Assembly: GCF_013393325.1 (NCBI RefSeq) | Contig: NZ_QJRC01000091.1 | Location: 1 to 64,000, forward strand | Length of the DNA stretch: 64,000 nt | Source: Pseudomonas hunanensis | GTDB lineage: Bacteria > Pseudomonadota > Gammaproteobacteria > Pseudomonadales > Pseudomonadaceae | Reading direction: 5' to 3' | Shown here: one piece after another, positions 52,965 through 63,881 of the stretch | Numbering within the stretch: position 1 is the first letter of the stretch | Layout of the letters: every line of letters starts with the position of its first letter | The notes under the pieces: generated by a model | What the model was told of the DNA's origin: nothing | Databases searched by the model: none | Seen by the model: only the letters and a program-made list of their open reading frames with translations | Made by a program: the position numbers and the translations under genes

Positions 52965-55792
52965 GCCAGGAACGCTACGGCATCCGCCGCTTCGCATTGC
53001 TCAACACCGCCGGCTACAGCCTTGGCCTGTTCCCGCTGGAGCACCCGCTGTCGGTGTACGGCGCCAACAACCTGGGTAAATCGGCGTCGATCAACGCCCT
53101 GCAGTTCCCTATCCTGGCGCGCATGTCGGACATGAGCTTCGGCAAGTACAGCCTCGAGCAGTCGCGCCGCTTCTACTTTGCCAGCGACACCTCGTACATA
53201 CTCTGCGAACTGAGCCTGCCCCACGGCCCGCACGTGATCGGCGTGGTCGGCCGCGGCCCGGGTGGCGGTTTCGGCCACCAGTTCTTCGCCTACAAAGGCG
53301 AACTGGACCTGGCCCACTACCAGAAAAACGACACCTGCCTACGCCAGAAAGAGCTGTTCACCAACCTCGAGCGCCTTGGCATCAAGGCTTATGAAGTGAA
53401 GCCGGACGAACTGCGCCGGTTGCTGGTTGGCGGCCACACCTCGGTGCCGCTGGACCTGACCATGATCCCGCTGCGCTCCACCAGCGAACAAAGCCTGAAA
53501 ACCTTCCGCGCGCTGTTCATCAACCTGCTGCACATGCGCGAAATCACCGCGGCCAAGCTCAAGCAGCTGTTCCTCGACGCGTTCGAGCACAGCCTGCGTT
53601 CAGGCAGCGTCGACTACATCGCGGCGTGCGAAGAGGCCTTCCGCGACGTACGCCGCATGGAGCAGGACTACAACGCCCTGGTTGCTGCCGGCCCACTGGT
53701 CGAGGCCCTGGCTGGTGGTGTTGCCCAGCGCGACATCCTGCGCGGCAAGCTGCACCGCATTTCGCCTGTGCTCGACACCCTGCTGGGCACCTGGCAGGAA
53801 TACGCCATGGCGCGCAAGGAAGAGCTGGTCATCCAGTCCGAGCACTACCGTGGCGAGCAGGACCGCCTGCAGAACGATCAGCGCGGCGGTACCCAGGAAC
53901 TGATGCGCCTGGAACGTGAAATCACCGGTATCCAGCGTTGGCTGGGCGAGCTGTCGGTGCTCAAGCACCGCTTCGCCCTGGTCGATGACGTCAAGGTGCT
54001 GGAGCAGCAGTTGCTGGCGGCCAAGGACGCCCACGACGAACTGGCCGGCGCCCTGGCCCAGTCGCGGCAGTTCAGTGCCGAAGACCTGGACGAGCGCGTG
54101 CGCGACCTGGAAAAACGCCTGAAGCAGGTCAAGCAGCAGCTGGACCACGCCGACAACAACAGCTACGCCCGCCTGCGCGAAGAGTTCTCGCAGCAGGACG
54201 TCGACCGCCTGATGCGCCTGTTCAACGGCGCACTGTTCAGCCTGCCGCTGGGCGACCGTGGCATCGAGCTGGACGACAGCGACCTGTGGGTGAAAACGCT
54301 GGAAGCGGTGCTGGATGGCTTCAAGGGCGAACGTTTCGAAGCCCCGGGCCTGGCCATCGACTTGACCCACATCGACCCGCCGGCACTGCAAGCCCTGGCG
54401 GACCGCGCCGCCCTGCGCGACCAGAAAGAGCGCCTGGAAAAAGAGCTGAAGCAGCTCAAGACCCAGCAAGCCGTGGCCGCCGACCGCTCCGCCTCCAAAG
54501 CGCAGACCGAAACCCTGTACCAGGAAGTGCTGGATGCGCAGAAAGCGCTGGAGGACTTCCGCCGCAGCCAAACCCTGGCCGCCGAAGAGCCCGAGAAGCT
54601 GGAACAGCTGTCGCAACTGGAAGCCGCCCAGGACGAACTCAAGCGCTCCAGCGATGCCTTCACCGAGCGTGTCCAGCAGCTGTCGGCCAAGCTGCAGCTG
54701 GTCGGTAGGCAGCTTGGTGACCTGGAGTCCAAGCAGCGCACCCTGGAAGACGCCCTGCGTCGTCGCCAACTGCTACCGGCCGACCTGCCCTATGGCACGC
54801 CGTTCATGGAAGCCATCGACGACTCGATGGACAACCTGCTGCCGCTGCTCAACGACTACCAGGACAGCTGGCAAGGCCTGCAACGTGTGGATAACCAGAT
54901 CGAGGCGCTGTACGCCCAGGTGCGCCTGAAAGGCGTGGCCAAGTTCGACAGCGAAGACGACATGGAACGCCGCCTGCAGTTGCTGGTGAACGCTTATGCG
55001 CACCGAACCGACGAGGCCCTGACCCTGGCCAAGGCCCGCCGCGCTGCAGTCACCGACATCGCCCGTACCCTGCGCAACATCCGCAGCGACTACGACAGCC
55101 TCGAGCACCAGCTGGCCTTGTTCAACCGTGAGATCAACAAGCGCCAGGTGTCCAACCTGGAAAGCTTCCGTGTGGTACTGGCGCCGAACAAGGAAGCGCT
55201 CAAGCACATCGACCAGATCATCCACAGTGCCGGCCAGTACGAAGAAGGCGAAACCCTGTCGGTGTTCGACCTGACCCAAAGTGCCGATCAGGACAACAAG
55301 AACGAAGAGGCCAAGGAATACCTGGCACGCCTGGTGGCAGCCAACCACAACCAGTTGGGCCTCAAGGACCTGTTCGAGCTGGCGTTCGAGATCACCAAGG
55401 TCAACGGCCAGCCGATCATCCACGCCGACATCGACGGCGCAGCGTCCAACGGCACCACCATGACCATCAAGGCGCTGACCAACATGTACCTGTTGCTGCA
55501 CCTGATGGACCGCGACCTGGCCGGTCGCATTCGCCTGCCGTACTACCTGGACGAAGCGGCGGACATCGACGAACGCAACCAGGCGGCACTGCTGGAAACC
55601 AGCCTGCAGCTGGGCTTCGTGCCGATTCTGGCGAGCGTGAAGCCGCAGGTATCGGCACGCGTGGCGATCGACCTGGAAGGTGGCAGCGGGCCAAACGGCA
55701 TCTACATCGACGAGGCGGACTGGAAGTTCATCAGCCGGCTGGATGAAGTGAAGGCGGTTGTGCGTGAGGATCAGGCCGAGGAATTGGCCTGA
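52961..55792 (+). CDS. mksB: Condensin MksB, SMC-like ATPase
   Basis: A 943-residue SMC-type protein. Walker A YGANNLGKSAS is at residues 33-43. Two long coiled-coil arms (about 280-420 and 490-720) flank a hinge, shorter than in SMC or MukB. Walker B YYLDEAADID is near residue 861, followed by a switch region (LGFVPILASVKPQ). With MksF and MksE it forms the MksBEF condensin. No MksG/JetD nuclease gene follows; the next gene is creA on the other strand, so this looks like the chromosomal housekeeping form rather than the Wadjet defence form. Confidence 0.9.
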   Translation: MSQERYGIRRFALLNTAGYSLGLFPLEHPLSVYGANNLGKSASINALQFPILARMSDMSFGKYSLEQSRRFYFASDTSYILCELSLPHGPHVIGVVGRGPGGGFGHQFFAYKGELDLAHYQKNDTCLRQKELFTNLERLGIKAYEVKPDELRRLLVGGHTSVPLDLTMIPLRSTSEQSLKTFRALFINLLHMREITAAKLKQLFLDAFEHSLRSGSVDYIAACEEAFRDVRRMEQDYNALVAAGPLVEALAGGVAQRDILRGKLHRISPVLDTLLGTWQEYAMARKEELVIQSEHYRGEQDRLQNDQRGGTQELMRLEREITGIQRWLGELSVLKHRFALVDDVKVLEQQLLAAKDAHDELAGALAQSRQFSAEDLDERVRDLEKRLKQVKQQLDHADNNSYARLREEFSQQDVDRLMRLFNGALFSLPLGDRGIELDDSDLWVKTLEAVLDGFKGERFEAPGLAIDLTHIDPPALQALADRAALRDQKERLEKELKQLKTQQAVAADRSASKAQTETLYQEVLDAQKALEDFRRSQTLAAEEPEKLEQLSQLEAAQDELKRSSDAFTERVQQLSAKLQLVGRQLGDLESKQRTLEDALRRRQLLPADLPYGTPFMEAIDDSMDNLLPLLNDYQDSWQGLQRVDNQIEALYAQVRLKGVAKFDSEDDMERRLQLLVNAYAHRTDEALTLAKARRAAVTDIARTLRNIRSDYDSLEHQLALFNREINKRQVSNLESFRVVLAPNKEALKHIDQIIHSAGQYEEGETLSVFDLTQSADQDNKNEEAKEYLARLVAANHNQLGLKDLFELAFEITKVNGQPIIHADIDGAASNGTTMTIKALTNMYLLLHLMDRDLAGRIRLPYYLDEAADIDERNQAALLETSLQLGFVPILASVKPQVSARVAIDLEGGSGPNGIYIDEADWKFISRLDEVKAVVREDQAEELA

Positions 55793-55806
55793 TATCGGTG
55801 TGATGG

Positions 55807-55848
55807 GGCCGCTCCTACAGGGATATGTGCTCCCCTGTAGGAGCGGCC
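55807..55848. repeat. REP palindrome after mksB
   Basis: GGCCGCTCCTACAGGG and CCCTGTAGGAGCGGCC are perfect 16-base inverted arms around a 10-base loop. This is the typical P. putida-group REP element between convergent genes. Confidence 0.85.
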
Positions 55849-55896
55849 TTGTGTCGCGAAAGGAGGCCGAAGGCCTCCCGGCAATCTACCAGGCTA

Positions 55897-56358
55897 TCAA
55901 TGAGCCCAAGGCAAGATCGGTATCGCGGTCACCGCATTCTGCGGGCTGCCTTCGATCATGCGGTCGCTGTACACCAGGTACACCAGCGTATTGCGCTTCT
56001 TGTCCAAAAAGCGCACCACCTGCATGGTCTTGAACACCAGCGAGGTGCGTTCCTTGAACACTTCCTCGCCATCCTTCAACTCACCCTTGAAGTTGATCGG
56101 CCCAACCTGACGGCAGGCAATCGACGCCTCCGCACGGTCTTCCGCCAGCCCCAAGCCACCCTTCATGCCGCCAGTCTTGGCCCGTGACAGGTAGCAGGTC
56201 ACGCCCTCGACCTTGGGATCGTCAAACGCTTCGACCACAATGCGGTCGTTCGGCCCAAGGAACTTGAAGACCGTGGACACCTGGCCGACTTCCTCGGCCC
56301 CGGCCAGCATTGGCAGTGCCAGCGCTGCCACGGCAATCACCCGCTTGAACAGGCTCAT
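55897..56358 (-). CDS. creA: CreA family periplasmic protein
   Basis: A 153-residue protein with a signal peptide ([17 protein letters not shown]) and the CreA domain, including [38 protein letters not shown]. Function is unknown despite wide conservation. Its ATG overlaps the proB stop in ATGA, so it is the second gene of a proB-creA unit. Confidence 0.92.
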   Translation of the reverse strand: MSLFKRVIAVAALALPMLAGAEEVGQVSTVFKFLGPNDRIVVEAFDDPKVEGVTCYLSRAKTGGMKGGLGLAEDRAEASIACRQVGPINFKGELKDGEEVFKERTSLVFKTMQVVRFLDKKRNTLVYLVYSDRMIEGSPQNAVTAIPILPWAH

Positions 56359-57473
56359 ACCAGCACCAGATTGTCGCGGTGTACCAGCTCAGGCTCGGCG
56401 CTGTAGCCAAGAATCGACTCGATCGCGTCCGAGGGCTGGCCAATGATCTTCTGCGCCTCCAGGGCGCTGTAGTTGGCAAGGCCGCGGGCCACCTCGATAC
56501 CGTCCGGGCCAACGCACACCACCATCTCGCCACGGCGGAAGCTGCCCTGCACGGTCTTCACGCCGACCGGCAACAGGCTCTTGTTGGCCTGGCGCAGTGC
56601 CTGCACGGCACCGGCATCCAGCACCAGGGTGCCACGGGTCTGCAGGTGGCCTGCCAGCCATTGTTTGCGCGCAGCGAGCATGCCGCGCTCGGGCGACAGC
56701 AAGGTACCCAGGCGCTCGCCCGCCTTGAGGCGATCCAGCACGCGCTCGATGCGGCCACCGATGATGATGGTGTGGGCACCGGAACGGGCAGCCAGGCGCG
56801 CTGCGCGCAGCTTGGTCTGCATGCCGCCACGACCCAGGGCACCACCGGTACCACCGGCCACGGCATCCAACGACGGGTCGTCGGCACGGGCTTCGTAAAT
56901 CAGTTGGGCTTGCGGGTTGTTACGCGGGTCGGCGTCGAACATACCATCGCGGTCGGTGAGGATCACCAGCAGGTCGGCCTCGACCAAGTTGGCTACCAGC
57001 GCCGCCAGGGTGTCGTTGTCACCGAAGCGGATTTCGTCGGTGACCACGGTGTCGTTTTCGTTGATTACCGGCACCACACCCAGGTCGACCAAAGTGCGCA
57101 AGGTGCTGCGGGCGTTCAGGTAACGCTTGCGGTCGGACAGGTCGTCATGGGTCAAGAGGATCTGCGCGGTGTGCTTGCCGTGTTCGCCAAAGCTCGACTC
57201 CCAGGCCTGCACCAGGCGCATCTGGCCGAGCGAGGCCGCCGCCTGCAGCTCGTTCATCGCGCTCGGTCGCGTAGTCCAGCCCAGCTGGCTCATGCCGGCA
57301 GCAACGGCCCCGGAGGAGACCAGTACCAACTCCACGCCTGCCTCACGCAGCGCGACCATCTGCTCGACCCAAACGGCCATGGCGCCGCGGTCGAGGCCCT
57401 TGCCATCGGCGGTCAGCAGAGCACTGCCAATCTTCACGACCCAGCGCTTGGCGCCCGTCACCTTGCTTCGCAT
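56355..57473 (-). CDS. proB: Glutamate 5-kinase
   Basis: A 372-residue enzyme for the first step of proline synthesis. The start [20 protein letters not shown] was chosen behind GGAAGAAG; a longer frame runs into the obgE terminator. The amino-acid kinase domain contains [11 protein letters not shown] and [23 protein letters not shown], and a C-terminal PUA domain begins near residue 278 ([13 protein letters not shown]). It lies between obgE and creA in the standard pseudomonad order. Confidence 0.96.
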   Translation of the reverse strand: MRSKVTGAKRWVVKIGSALLTADGKGLDRGAMAVWVEQMVALREAGVELVLVSSGAVAAGMSQLGWTTRPSAMNELQAAASLGQMRLVQAWESSFGEHGKHTAQILLTHDDLSDRKRYLNARSTLRTLVDLGVVPVINENDTVVTDEIRFGDNDTLAALVANLVEADLLVILTDRDGMFDADPRNNPQAQLIYEARADDPSLDAVAGGTGGALGRGGMQTKLRAARLAARSGAHTIIIGGRIERVLDRLKAGERLGTLLSPERGMLAARKQWLAGHLQTRGTLVLDAGAVQALRQANKSLLPVGVKTVQGSFRRGEMVVCVGPDGIEVARGLANYSALEAQKIIGQPSDAIESILGYSAEPELVHRDNLVLV

Positions 57474-57514
57474 CTTCTTCCAACCTATGTCGAATCTGTA
57501 GATACCGTGGATAC

Positions 57515-57541
57515 AAAAACGCCGCTCCAGAGAGCGGCGTT
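57515..57541 (-). terminator. Terminator after obgE
   Basis: On the minus strand AACGCCGCT pairs with AGCGGCGTT around a CTCTGG loop and is followed by TTT. It separates obgE from proB, so proB needs its own promoter or read-through. Confidence 0.8.
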
Positions 57542-57558
57542 TAGTGTACTGCAACCGA

Positions 57559-58821
<1,263 letters not shown>

Positions 58822-58925
58822 TCAAAAACATGAGGCTCTTGCAAAAATGAGCGCGGCGGCCCCGTACGACCGTAGAAACCAACGCCGGCAACCCAGACAA
58901 ACAGCTTTGCAAGAGGCTCACCACA

Positions 58926-58956
58926 AACGAAAAAGCCCCGTCGCATGACGGGGCTT
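58926..58956 (-). terminator. Terminator after rpmA
   Basis: On the minus strand AAGCCCCGTC pairs perfectly with GACGGGGCTT around an ATGC tetraloop and continues into TTTCG. It lies between rpmA and obgE. Confidence 0.88.
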
Positions 58957-58973
58957 CTGGAGCGACGTCGCGA

Positions 58974-59231
58974 TTAAGCGGCGACGATGCTCACGTAACG
59001 GCGCATGAACTCGCCTTTCTTCTCGAACTTGATCACGCCTTCGATCTTGGCGAACAAGGTGTGGTCCTTGCCCATGCCAACGCCGTAGCCAGCGTGGAAT
59101 TCGGTGCCGCGCTGACGGACGATGATGTTGCCTGGCTTGATAACCTGGCCGCCATACATCTTCACGCCAAGGCGTTTAGATTCTGAGTCGCGACCGTTAC
59201 GAGTACTACCACCAGCCTTCTTGTGAGCCAT
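58974..59231 (-). CDS. rpmA: 50S ribosomal protein L27
   Basis: An 85-residue protein with the usual N-terminus [20 protein letters not shown], which reaches the peptidyl transferase centre, followed by [23 protein letters not shown]. No N-terminal cleavage extension is present. It lies 38 bases after rplU in the same operon. Confidence 0.97.
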
Positions 59232-59269
59232 GGTTCAATTCTCCAAATAAATTCAGGGGATCTAGGGGA

Positions 59270-59584
59270 TTAAGCCTGGATGCCGGTGATTTTGATCTCG
59301 GTGAACCACTGGCGGTGGCCCATACGCTTCATGTGGTGCTTACGACGACGGAACTTGATGATGCGAACCTTGTCGTGGCGGCCTTGCGAAACGACTTCGG
59401 CCACTACTTTAGCGCCAGCAACAACTGGAGCACCGATGGTGACTTCTTCACCGTTGGCGACCAGCAGAACGCGATCGAAGGTCACGGATTCGCCAGTGGC
59501 GACTTCCAGTTTTTCGATCTTGAGGAATTCACCTTCAGCGACTTTGTACTGCTTGCCGCCGGTAACGATTACTGCGTAAGACAT
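59270..59584 (-). CDS. rplU: 50S ribosomal protein L21
   Basis: A 104-residue protein beginning [27 protein letters not shown] and ending with the RNA-binding [23 protein letters not shown]. The start was taken at this ATG, which has a GGAGAAA site; the longer frame upstream is not credible. Divergent from ispB, as in other gammaproteobacteria. Confidence 0.97.
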   Translation of the reverse strand: MSYAVIVTGGKQYKVAEGEFLKIEKLEVATGESVTFDRVLLVANGEEVTIGAPVVAGAKVVAEVVSQGRHDKVRIIKFRRRKHHMKRMGHRQWFTEIKITGIQA

Positions 59585-59828
59585 GGTATTTCTCCGATAA
59601 TCCTGCTCACCCAGCGCTTTATATGATGAGTATTGGCTGGCATGGCTGCACAGGGCTGGAACGGCCCGGCGCAATTGCGTAAGGCAGGTGCTGCCCAGGA
59701 AGTTAGGGTGCGCGATTGTACGCAACCGCGGTTTTGCTTGCAAGTACCGCCCCCGGCCAGCTGGCACCGCGCCTTGACACACCGGGACCCGCGACCTAGC
59801 ATGCCGCGCAACCTCACTGGAGCAGCCG

Positions 59829-60797
59829 ATGCAACCCCAAACCTTCTACCGCGCGGTGGCTGATGATTTCAGCGCCGTCGACGAGATCATCAAGAAGCAG
59901 CTGACCTCGCGCGTGCCGCTGGTATCGAAGATCGGCGACTATATCACGTCGGCCGGTGGCAAGCGCCTGCGTCCCCTGCTGGTACTGCTGTGTGGCAAGG
60001 CCCTGGGCCGTGAAGGCGACGACCTGCGTCTGCTGGCCGCCACCATTGAATTCCTGCACACCGCCACCCTGCTGCACGACGACGTGGTCGACATGTCCGG
60101 CATGCGCCGTGGCCGCTCCACCGCCAATGCCCTGTGGGGCAATGCGCCGAGCGTATTGGTGGGTGACTTCCTTTATTCGCGCTCGTTCGAAATGATGGTC
60201 GAACTGGGCTCGATGCCGGTCATGCAAATCCTCTCCAAGGCCACCCGGGTGATTGCCGAGGGTGAAGTGCTGCAGCTGTCGCGGGTACGCGACGCCAGCA
60301 CCACCGAGGAGGTCTACATGGAGGTGATTCGCGGCAAGACCGCGATGCTGTTCGAAGCCTCGACCCACAGCGCCGCAGCGCTGGCCGAAGCCACTGATGA
60401 GCAGCGCGAAGCCCTGCGCACCTTCGGCGACCACCTGGGCGTGGCCTTCCAACTGGTCGACGACCTGCTGGACTACAAGGGTGACTCGCAAACCCTGGGC
60501 AAGAACGTCGGTGACGACCTGGCCGAAGGCAAGCCTACCCTGCCGCTGATCTACACCATGCGCGAAGGCACTGCCGAGCAGGCCGCACTGGTTCGCCAGG
60601 CGATCCAGAAGGGTGGCCTGGAGGATCTGGAGCAGATTCGCGTGGCGGTCGAAGAGTCCGGCGCGCTGAAGTACACCGCAGAGCTGGCGCGTGATTATGT
60701 GAAGCGTGCCATTGCATGCCTCGAAGTACTACCAGCCAGCGAATACCGGGATGCGCTGGTTGAGCTGAGCGAGTTTGCGGTCGCGCGTACTCACTGA
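59829..60797 (+). CDS. ispB: Octaprenyl/solanesyl-type polyprenyl diphosphate synthase
   Basis: A 322-residue trans-prenyltransferase making the side chain of ubiquinone. The first Asp-rich motif LLHDDVVD is at about residue 82 and the second, [11 protein letters not shown], at about 211. GGKRLRP near residue 43 binds diphosphate. The chain length (C40 to C45) cannot be read from sequence. It stands opposite rplU. Confidence 0.94.
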   Translation: MQPQTFYRAVADDFSAVDEIIKKQLTSRVPLVSKIGDYITSAGGKRLRPLLVLLCGKALGREGDDLRLLAATIEFLHTATLLHDDVVDMSGMRRGRSTANALWGNAPSVLVGDFLYSRSFEMMVELGSMPVMQILSKATRVIAEGEVLQLSRVRDASTTEEVYMEVIRGKTAMLFEASTHSAAALAEATDEQREALRTFGDHLGVAFQLVDDLLDYKGDSQTLGKNVGDDLAEGKPTLPLIYTMREGTAEQAALVRQAIQKGGLEDLEQIRVAVEESGALKYTAELARDYVKRAIACLEVLPASEYRDALVELSEFAVARTH

Positions 60798-60817
60798 CAG
60801 ACAGAGTCGTCTTCATT

Positions 60818-60875
60818 CGCGGGCAAGCCCGCTCCTACAAGGACTGCGCCGCCTGTAGGAGCGTGCTTGCCCGCG
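60818..60875. repeat. REP palindrome after ispB
   Basis: CGCGGGCAAGC-CCGCTCCTACA on the left and TGTAGGAGCG-TGCTTGCCCGCG on the right form a long imperfect inverted repeat, the same family as the elements at 55807 and 61655. Confidence 0.85.
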
Positions 60876-60964
60876 ATGCTTTTGTCCGGACATAATCACT
60901 TCTGGAAAAATACCTTTTACAATGTGGGCTTTTAACCGCCCGTCTGTTTGTTTGAGGATCCGAA

Positions 60965-61303
60965 GTGAGCACTCTGCCACCCTGCCCAAAATGCAACTCC
61001 GAATACACCTATGAGGATGGCACTCAGCTGATCTGCCCTGAATGCGCCCACGAGTGGTCGGCCAGCGGCGATGCCGAGGCCATCGACGAGGTGGTGAAAA
61101 AGGACTCGGTCGGCAACATCCTGCAGGACGGCGACACCGTCACCGTGATCAAGGACCTCAAGGTCAAAGGTTCGTCCCTGGTGGTCAAGGTTGGCACCAA
61201 GGTCAAAAACATCCGCCTGTGTGACGGCGACCACGATATCGACTGCAAAATCGACGGTATCGGCGCCATGAAGCTGAAGTCCGAATTCGTGCGCAAAGTC
61301 TGA
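60965..61303 (+). CDS. yjdM: Zinc-ribbon protein YjdM (PhnA family)
   Basis: A 112-residue protein starting at GTG. An N-terminal zinc ribbon with two CxxC pairs ([11 protein letters not shown] and [10 protein letters not shown]) is followed by the PhnA-type beta domain ([34 protein letters not shown]). The old name PhnA does not indicate phosphonate breakdown; function is unknown. Confidence 0.92.
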   Translation: MSTLPPCPKCNSEYTYEDGTQLICPECAHEWSASGDAEAIDEVVKKDSVGNILQDGDTVTVIKDLKVKGSSLVVKVGTKVKNIRLCDGDHDIDCKIDGIGAMKLKSEFVRKV

Positions 61304-61342
61304 TTACACAAAAATCCGCCAATTGGCGCTTGCTATTTTGAT

Positions 61343-61361
61343 AATAAGAATTATTCTCATT
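61343..61361 (+). promoter_or_regulatory. Strong Fur box before the 81-residue gene
   Basis: AATAAGAATTATTCTCATT matches 17 of 19 positions of the symmetric Fur consensus by hand, the best in the window. It lies 26 bases before the gene start, right on the expected promoter. Confidence 0.85.
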
Positions 61362-61387
61362 GGAACCGCTTTCCAAGGAGAATAGCC

Positions 61388-61633
61388 ATGACTTATCTGA
61401 TCGACGCCTGGCTGGACCGCCCTCACCCCTACCTGCGCATTCTTCATCGGGAAACCGGCGAAGTGTGTGCGGTGCTTGAACAAGATGCACTTGACGAATT
61501 GCGTGACCAGGGCGACCTGGACATGAGCGGGTTGAATTCGAGTGAACCTGGGGTACTGAAGGAATTGGTGCGGAACTTGTTTCTGTTCTGCTATGCGCGG
61601 GCATTGCGCCCGATGGGGACAGATTGGAATTGA
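61388..61633 (+). CDS. Small conserved protein, probably iron-repressed (PA4570-like)
   Basis: An 81-residue soluble protein with no recognised domain (MTYLIDAWLDRPHPYLRILH; LVRNLFLFCYARALRPMG). An AAGGAG site precedes the ATG by about 8 bases. Position after ispB and a near-perfect Fur box match the gene I recall as PA4570 of P. aeruginosa, reported as induced by iron starvation. Function unknown. Confidence 0.8.
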   Translation: MTYLIDAWLDRPHPYLRILHRETGEVCAVLEQDALDELRDQGDLDMSGLNSSEPGVLKELVRNLFLFCYARALRPMGTDWN

Positions 61634-61654
61634 GGCCAGCAGGGCTGGCCTCTT
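61632..61654 (+). terminator. Terminator-like hairpin after the 81-residue gene
   Basis: GAGGCCAGC pairs perfectly with GCTGGCCTC around an AGG loop, overlapping the stop codon region, followed by only two T. Confidence 0.5.
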
Positions 61655-61732
61655 CGCGAGCAAGCCCGCTCCCACAGCGACCGCGCAAGGTTTGAGTTCT
61701 GCGCAATACCTGGAGGAGCGGGCTTGCCCGCG
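61655..61732. repeat. REP pair before fklB
   Basis: CGCGAGCAAGCCCGCTCC and GGAGCGGGCTTGCCCGCG form 18-base inverted arms with one mismatch, separated by 42 bases. Same REP family as the other two. Confidence 0.8.
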
Positions 61733-61760
61733 AATGGGCCGCAATGCGGCCCCGAGGGCA

Positions 61761-62378
61761 TTACAGAACGTCGAGCAACTCGACGTCGAACACCAGTACG
61801 CTGTGCGGCGGGATGCTGCCAACGCCTTGGGCACCGTAAGCCAGCTCGCTCGGCACGTACAGGCGCCATTTGCTGCCAGCGTTCATCAGCTGCAGGGCTT
61901 CGGTCCAGCCAGCGATCACACCACCAACCGGGAATTCAGCCGGCTGGCCGCGCTCGTAGGAGCTGTCGAACACGGTGCCGTCGATCAGGGTGCCGTGGTA
62001 GTGCGTACGCACGTTGCTTTCGCGGGTCGGCTTGGCGCCTTCACCTGCGGTCAGTACTTCGAACTGCAGGCCCGAAGCCAGGGTGGTGATGCCATCACGC
62101 TTGGCGTTTTCGGCCAGGAATTCCTTGCCAGCGCCAGCAGCGGCTTCAGCCTTGGCGGCCGCTTCGGCTTGCATGATGTCACGGATCACTTTGAAGCTGG
62201 CCGACAGGTCGGCTTCGCTGACGCGGCTGTCGGCGCCGTTGAAGGCGTCGGTCAGGCCGGCCAGGATGGCTTCCAGGCTGACGCCTGGTGGCGGGTTGTC
62301 GCGCAGCTGGCCGCCCAGCTGACGGCCGATACCGTAGCTGACGCGCGTTTCGTCGGTGGACAGATTGAGTTCGGACAT
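61761..62378 (-). CDS. fklB: FKBP-type peptidyl-prolyl isomerase FklB (FKBP22)
   Basis: A 205-residue isomerase. The start MSELNLSTDETRVSYGIGRQ was chosen; the longer frame is not typical. N-terminal helical dimerisation region to about residue 90, then the FKBP domain (VRTHYHGTLIDGTVFDSSYERGQPAEFPVGGVIAGWTEAL; YGAQGVGSIPPHSVLVFDVELL). No signal peptide, so cytoplasmic. It catalyses proline isomerisation during folding. Confidence 0.94.
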   Translation of the reverse strand: MSELNLSTDETRVSYGIGRQLGGQLRDNPPPGVSLEAILAGLTDAFNGADSRVSEADLSASFKVIRDIMQAEAAAKAEAAAGAGKEFLAENAKRDGITTLASGLQFEVLTAGEGAKPTRESNVRTHYHGTLIDGTVFDSSYERGQPAEFPVGGVIAGWTEALQLMNAGSKWRLYVPSELAYGAQGVGSIPPHSVLVFDVELLDVL

Positions 62379-62463
62379 TGTCGTGCTCCACTGCAGGGCG
62401 CAGTGCAGCCGCGCCCTTGATGAAAAGGGCGAGCAGCCTAGCACACTGGGGCGCGGCGAGCAG

Positions 62464-62769
62464 CTACCAGGCCGAGCGTTGGGAGATCGGCACCTTCAGG
62501 TCTTCTTCCGGGTGCGTACCCATGCCGCACATTTCGTCCTGCACCGACCAATGCACCAGGTTCATCGAGACCATGGGGATGGTTTGCAGCAACTTGCGCG
62601 CATCTTCCACCGAGTGCACGCGCAAGCGTTCACCACGGGTATCGGACAGAGGGTGAGCGTGGCCTTTGACCCGGGCCTCGAGCAGGTAGTCACCGCCTTC
62701 GATGGCGATCAGGTTCAGTTCGTCGACATGGCCAGCCCTGGCCTCGGTGTTGAGCTGATGCAGGTTCAT
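62464..62769 (-). CDS. DUF6482-type small conserved protein
   Basis: A 101-residue soluble protein (MNLHQLNTEARAGHVDELNLIAIEGGDYLLEARV; LVHWSVQDEMCGMG). No catalytic motif. It holds the same place beside fklB in other pseudomonads. Function unknown; the family name is from memory and less certain than the conservation. Confidence 0.75.
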   Translation of the reverse strand: MNLHQLNTEARAGHVDELNLIAIEGGDYLLEARVKGHAHPLSDTRGERLRVHSVEDARKLLQTIPMVSMNLVHWSVQDEMCGMGTHPEEDLKVPISQRSAW

Positions 62770-62848
62770 GAGAGCACCTCGCGATTAGAACCACGCATGA
62801 GTGCTCATTTTTTCTACAGGCCAGCCGAAAGCACAAGCCAGAAACAAC

Positions 62849-62880
62849 ACCGCCCGTCCGTTTTGCAACGGACGGGCGGT
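62849..62880 (-). terminator. Terminator after the UPF0114 gene
   Basis: ACCGCCCGTCCGTT pairs perfectly with AACGGACGGGCGGT (14 bases) around a TTGC loop; on the minus strand it continues into TTGTTTC. Confidence 0.85.
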
Positions 62881-62897
62881 GAATGCAGCAACCTGGC

Positions 62898-63386
62898 TTA
62901 GTGCTTGGTCAGCTTGTCCAGGTAGCCCATGCAAAACGCCGAGATCACGAAGGTCATGTGGATGATCACGTACCACATCAGGTAATCGGTGGAGATGTTC
63001 TGCGCATCCATGAACACCCGCAGCAGGTGAATCGACGAAATCGCCACGATCGATGCGGCAACTTTCATCTTCAGCGACGAAGAGTCCATCTTGCCGAGCC
63101 AGTTGAGCTTTTCCTTGCTTTCGTCGATGTCCAGTTGCGAAACGAAGTTCTCGTACCCGGAGATCATCACCATGACCAGCAGGCCACCCACCAGCGACAT
63201 GTCGATCAGCGACAGGATCACCAGGATCAGGTCGGCTTCGCTCAGGGCGAAGACGTTGGGCAGGACATGGACCACTTCCTGGAAGAATTTCAGTGCCAGG
63301 GCCAGCAAGCCAAGGGACAGGCCGAAGTAGATCGGGGCGAGCAGCCAGCGCGAGGCATACATCGCGTTTTCGAGGATACGTTCCAT
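62898..63386 (-). CDS. UPF0114 / YqhA family membrane protein
   Basis: A 162-residue inner-membrane protein of the TIGR00645 type with about four hydrophobic segments ([44 protein letters not shown]; a third near 105; a fourth at about 135-157). The conserved [11 protein letters not shown] follows helix 2. Function unknown. Confidence 0.9.
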
Positions 63387-63451
63387 GAAGTTCAGGACTC
63401 ATCAGGTGACTAAAAATCGACGGCGAGTATAGCCAGCCACCTGTTACAGCA

Positions 63452-63486
63452 AAAGCCCGGTGAACGGGGGGCTGTTTTACAGCCCC
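63452..63486 (-). terminator. Probable terminator after the 112-residue gene
   Basis: On the minus strand GGGGCTG-TAAAA-CAGCCCC is followed by a short CCCG-TTCAC-CGGG hairpin and then CTTTTGC. The two stems partly compete, but either could end transcription. Confidence 0.5.
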
Positions 63487-63495
63487 GGCAATCGT

Positions 63496-63834
63496 TCAGG
63501 TCTCTGGATGAAACTGGTAATCCCCAAGATTACGGCACCGCTCGCCATTGATCCGCCGTAACTGCGCCTGCAAATGCAAACACCAGATCTGCGGGTCTTC
63601 GGCCACCTGGTACCCATGCAAGGTCAGGCTGTCGACGATGGCATTGAGCACCGATTCGGCCACCAGCGGCCCATGAAACGGCCCCTGCGCCTTGATCGCG
63701 GAAGGTTGTTCACCGGCCATGCCGGCGGCGAACAGCAACGTCCACATGCCGTTGTCCCCGGCCAGTGGGCGGATGCTGCATTCGATGCGGGTCACCAGGC
63801 CCAGGCACTGGCGTGTGAGGCTGAGGTTGCGCAT
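63496..63834 (-). CDS. Conserved small hypothetical protein (PA4575-like)
   Basis: A 112-residue protein (MRNLSLTRQCLGLVTRIECSIRPLAGDNGMWTLLFAAG; DPQIWCLHLQAQLRRINGERCR). No recognised domain, signal peptide or membrane helix. The order fklB, small gene, UPF0114 gene, this gene matches what I recall of the P. aeruginosa PA4572-PA4575 region, supporting a real gene. Function unknown. Confidence 0.75.
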   Translation of the reverse strand: MRNLSLTRQCLGLVTRIECSIRPLAGDNGMWTLLFAAGMAGEQPSAIKAQGPFHGPLVAESVLNAIVDSLTLHGYQVAEDPQIWCLHLQAQLRRINGERCRNLGDYQFHPET

Positions 63835-63862
63835 GGCCGCGTCCCCTCCAAAAAGCCTTGTT

Positions 63863-63881
63863 CAGCCTGAACCTCAGGCTG
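63863..63881. promoter_or_regulatory. Inverted repeat upstream of the last gene
   Basis: CAGCCTGA-ACC-TCAGGCTG is a perfect 8-base inverted repeat with a 3-base spacer, 29 bases before the start of the 112-residue gene. It could be an operator; no known consensus is recognised. Confidence 0.35.

Noticed and set aside
50978-55792. Wadjet/JetABCD anti-plasmid system
   Set aside because: The essential nuclease subunit (JetD/MksG) is not present next to the three condensin genes.
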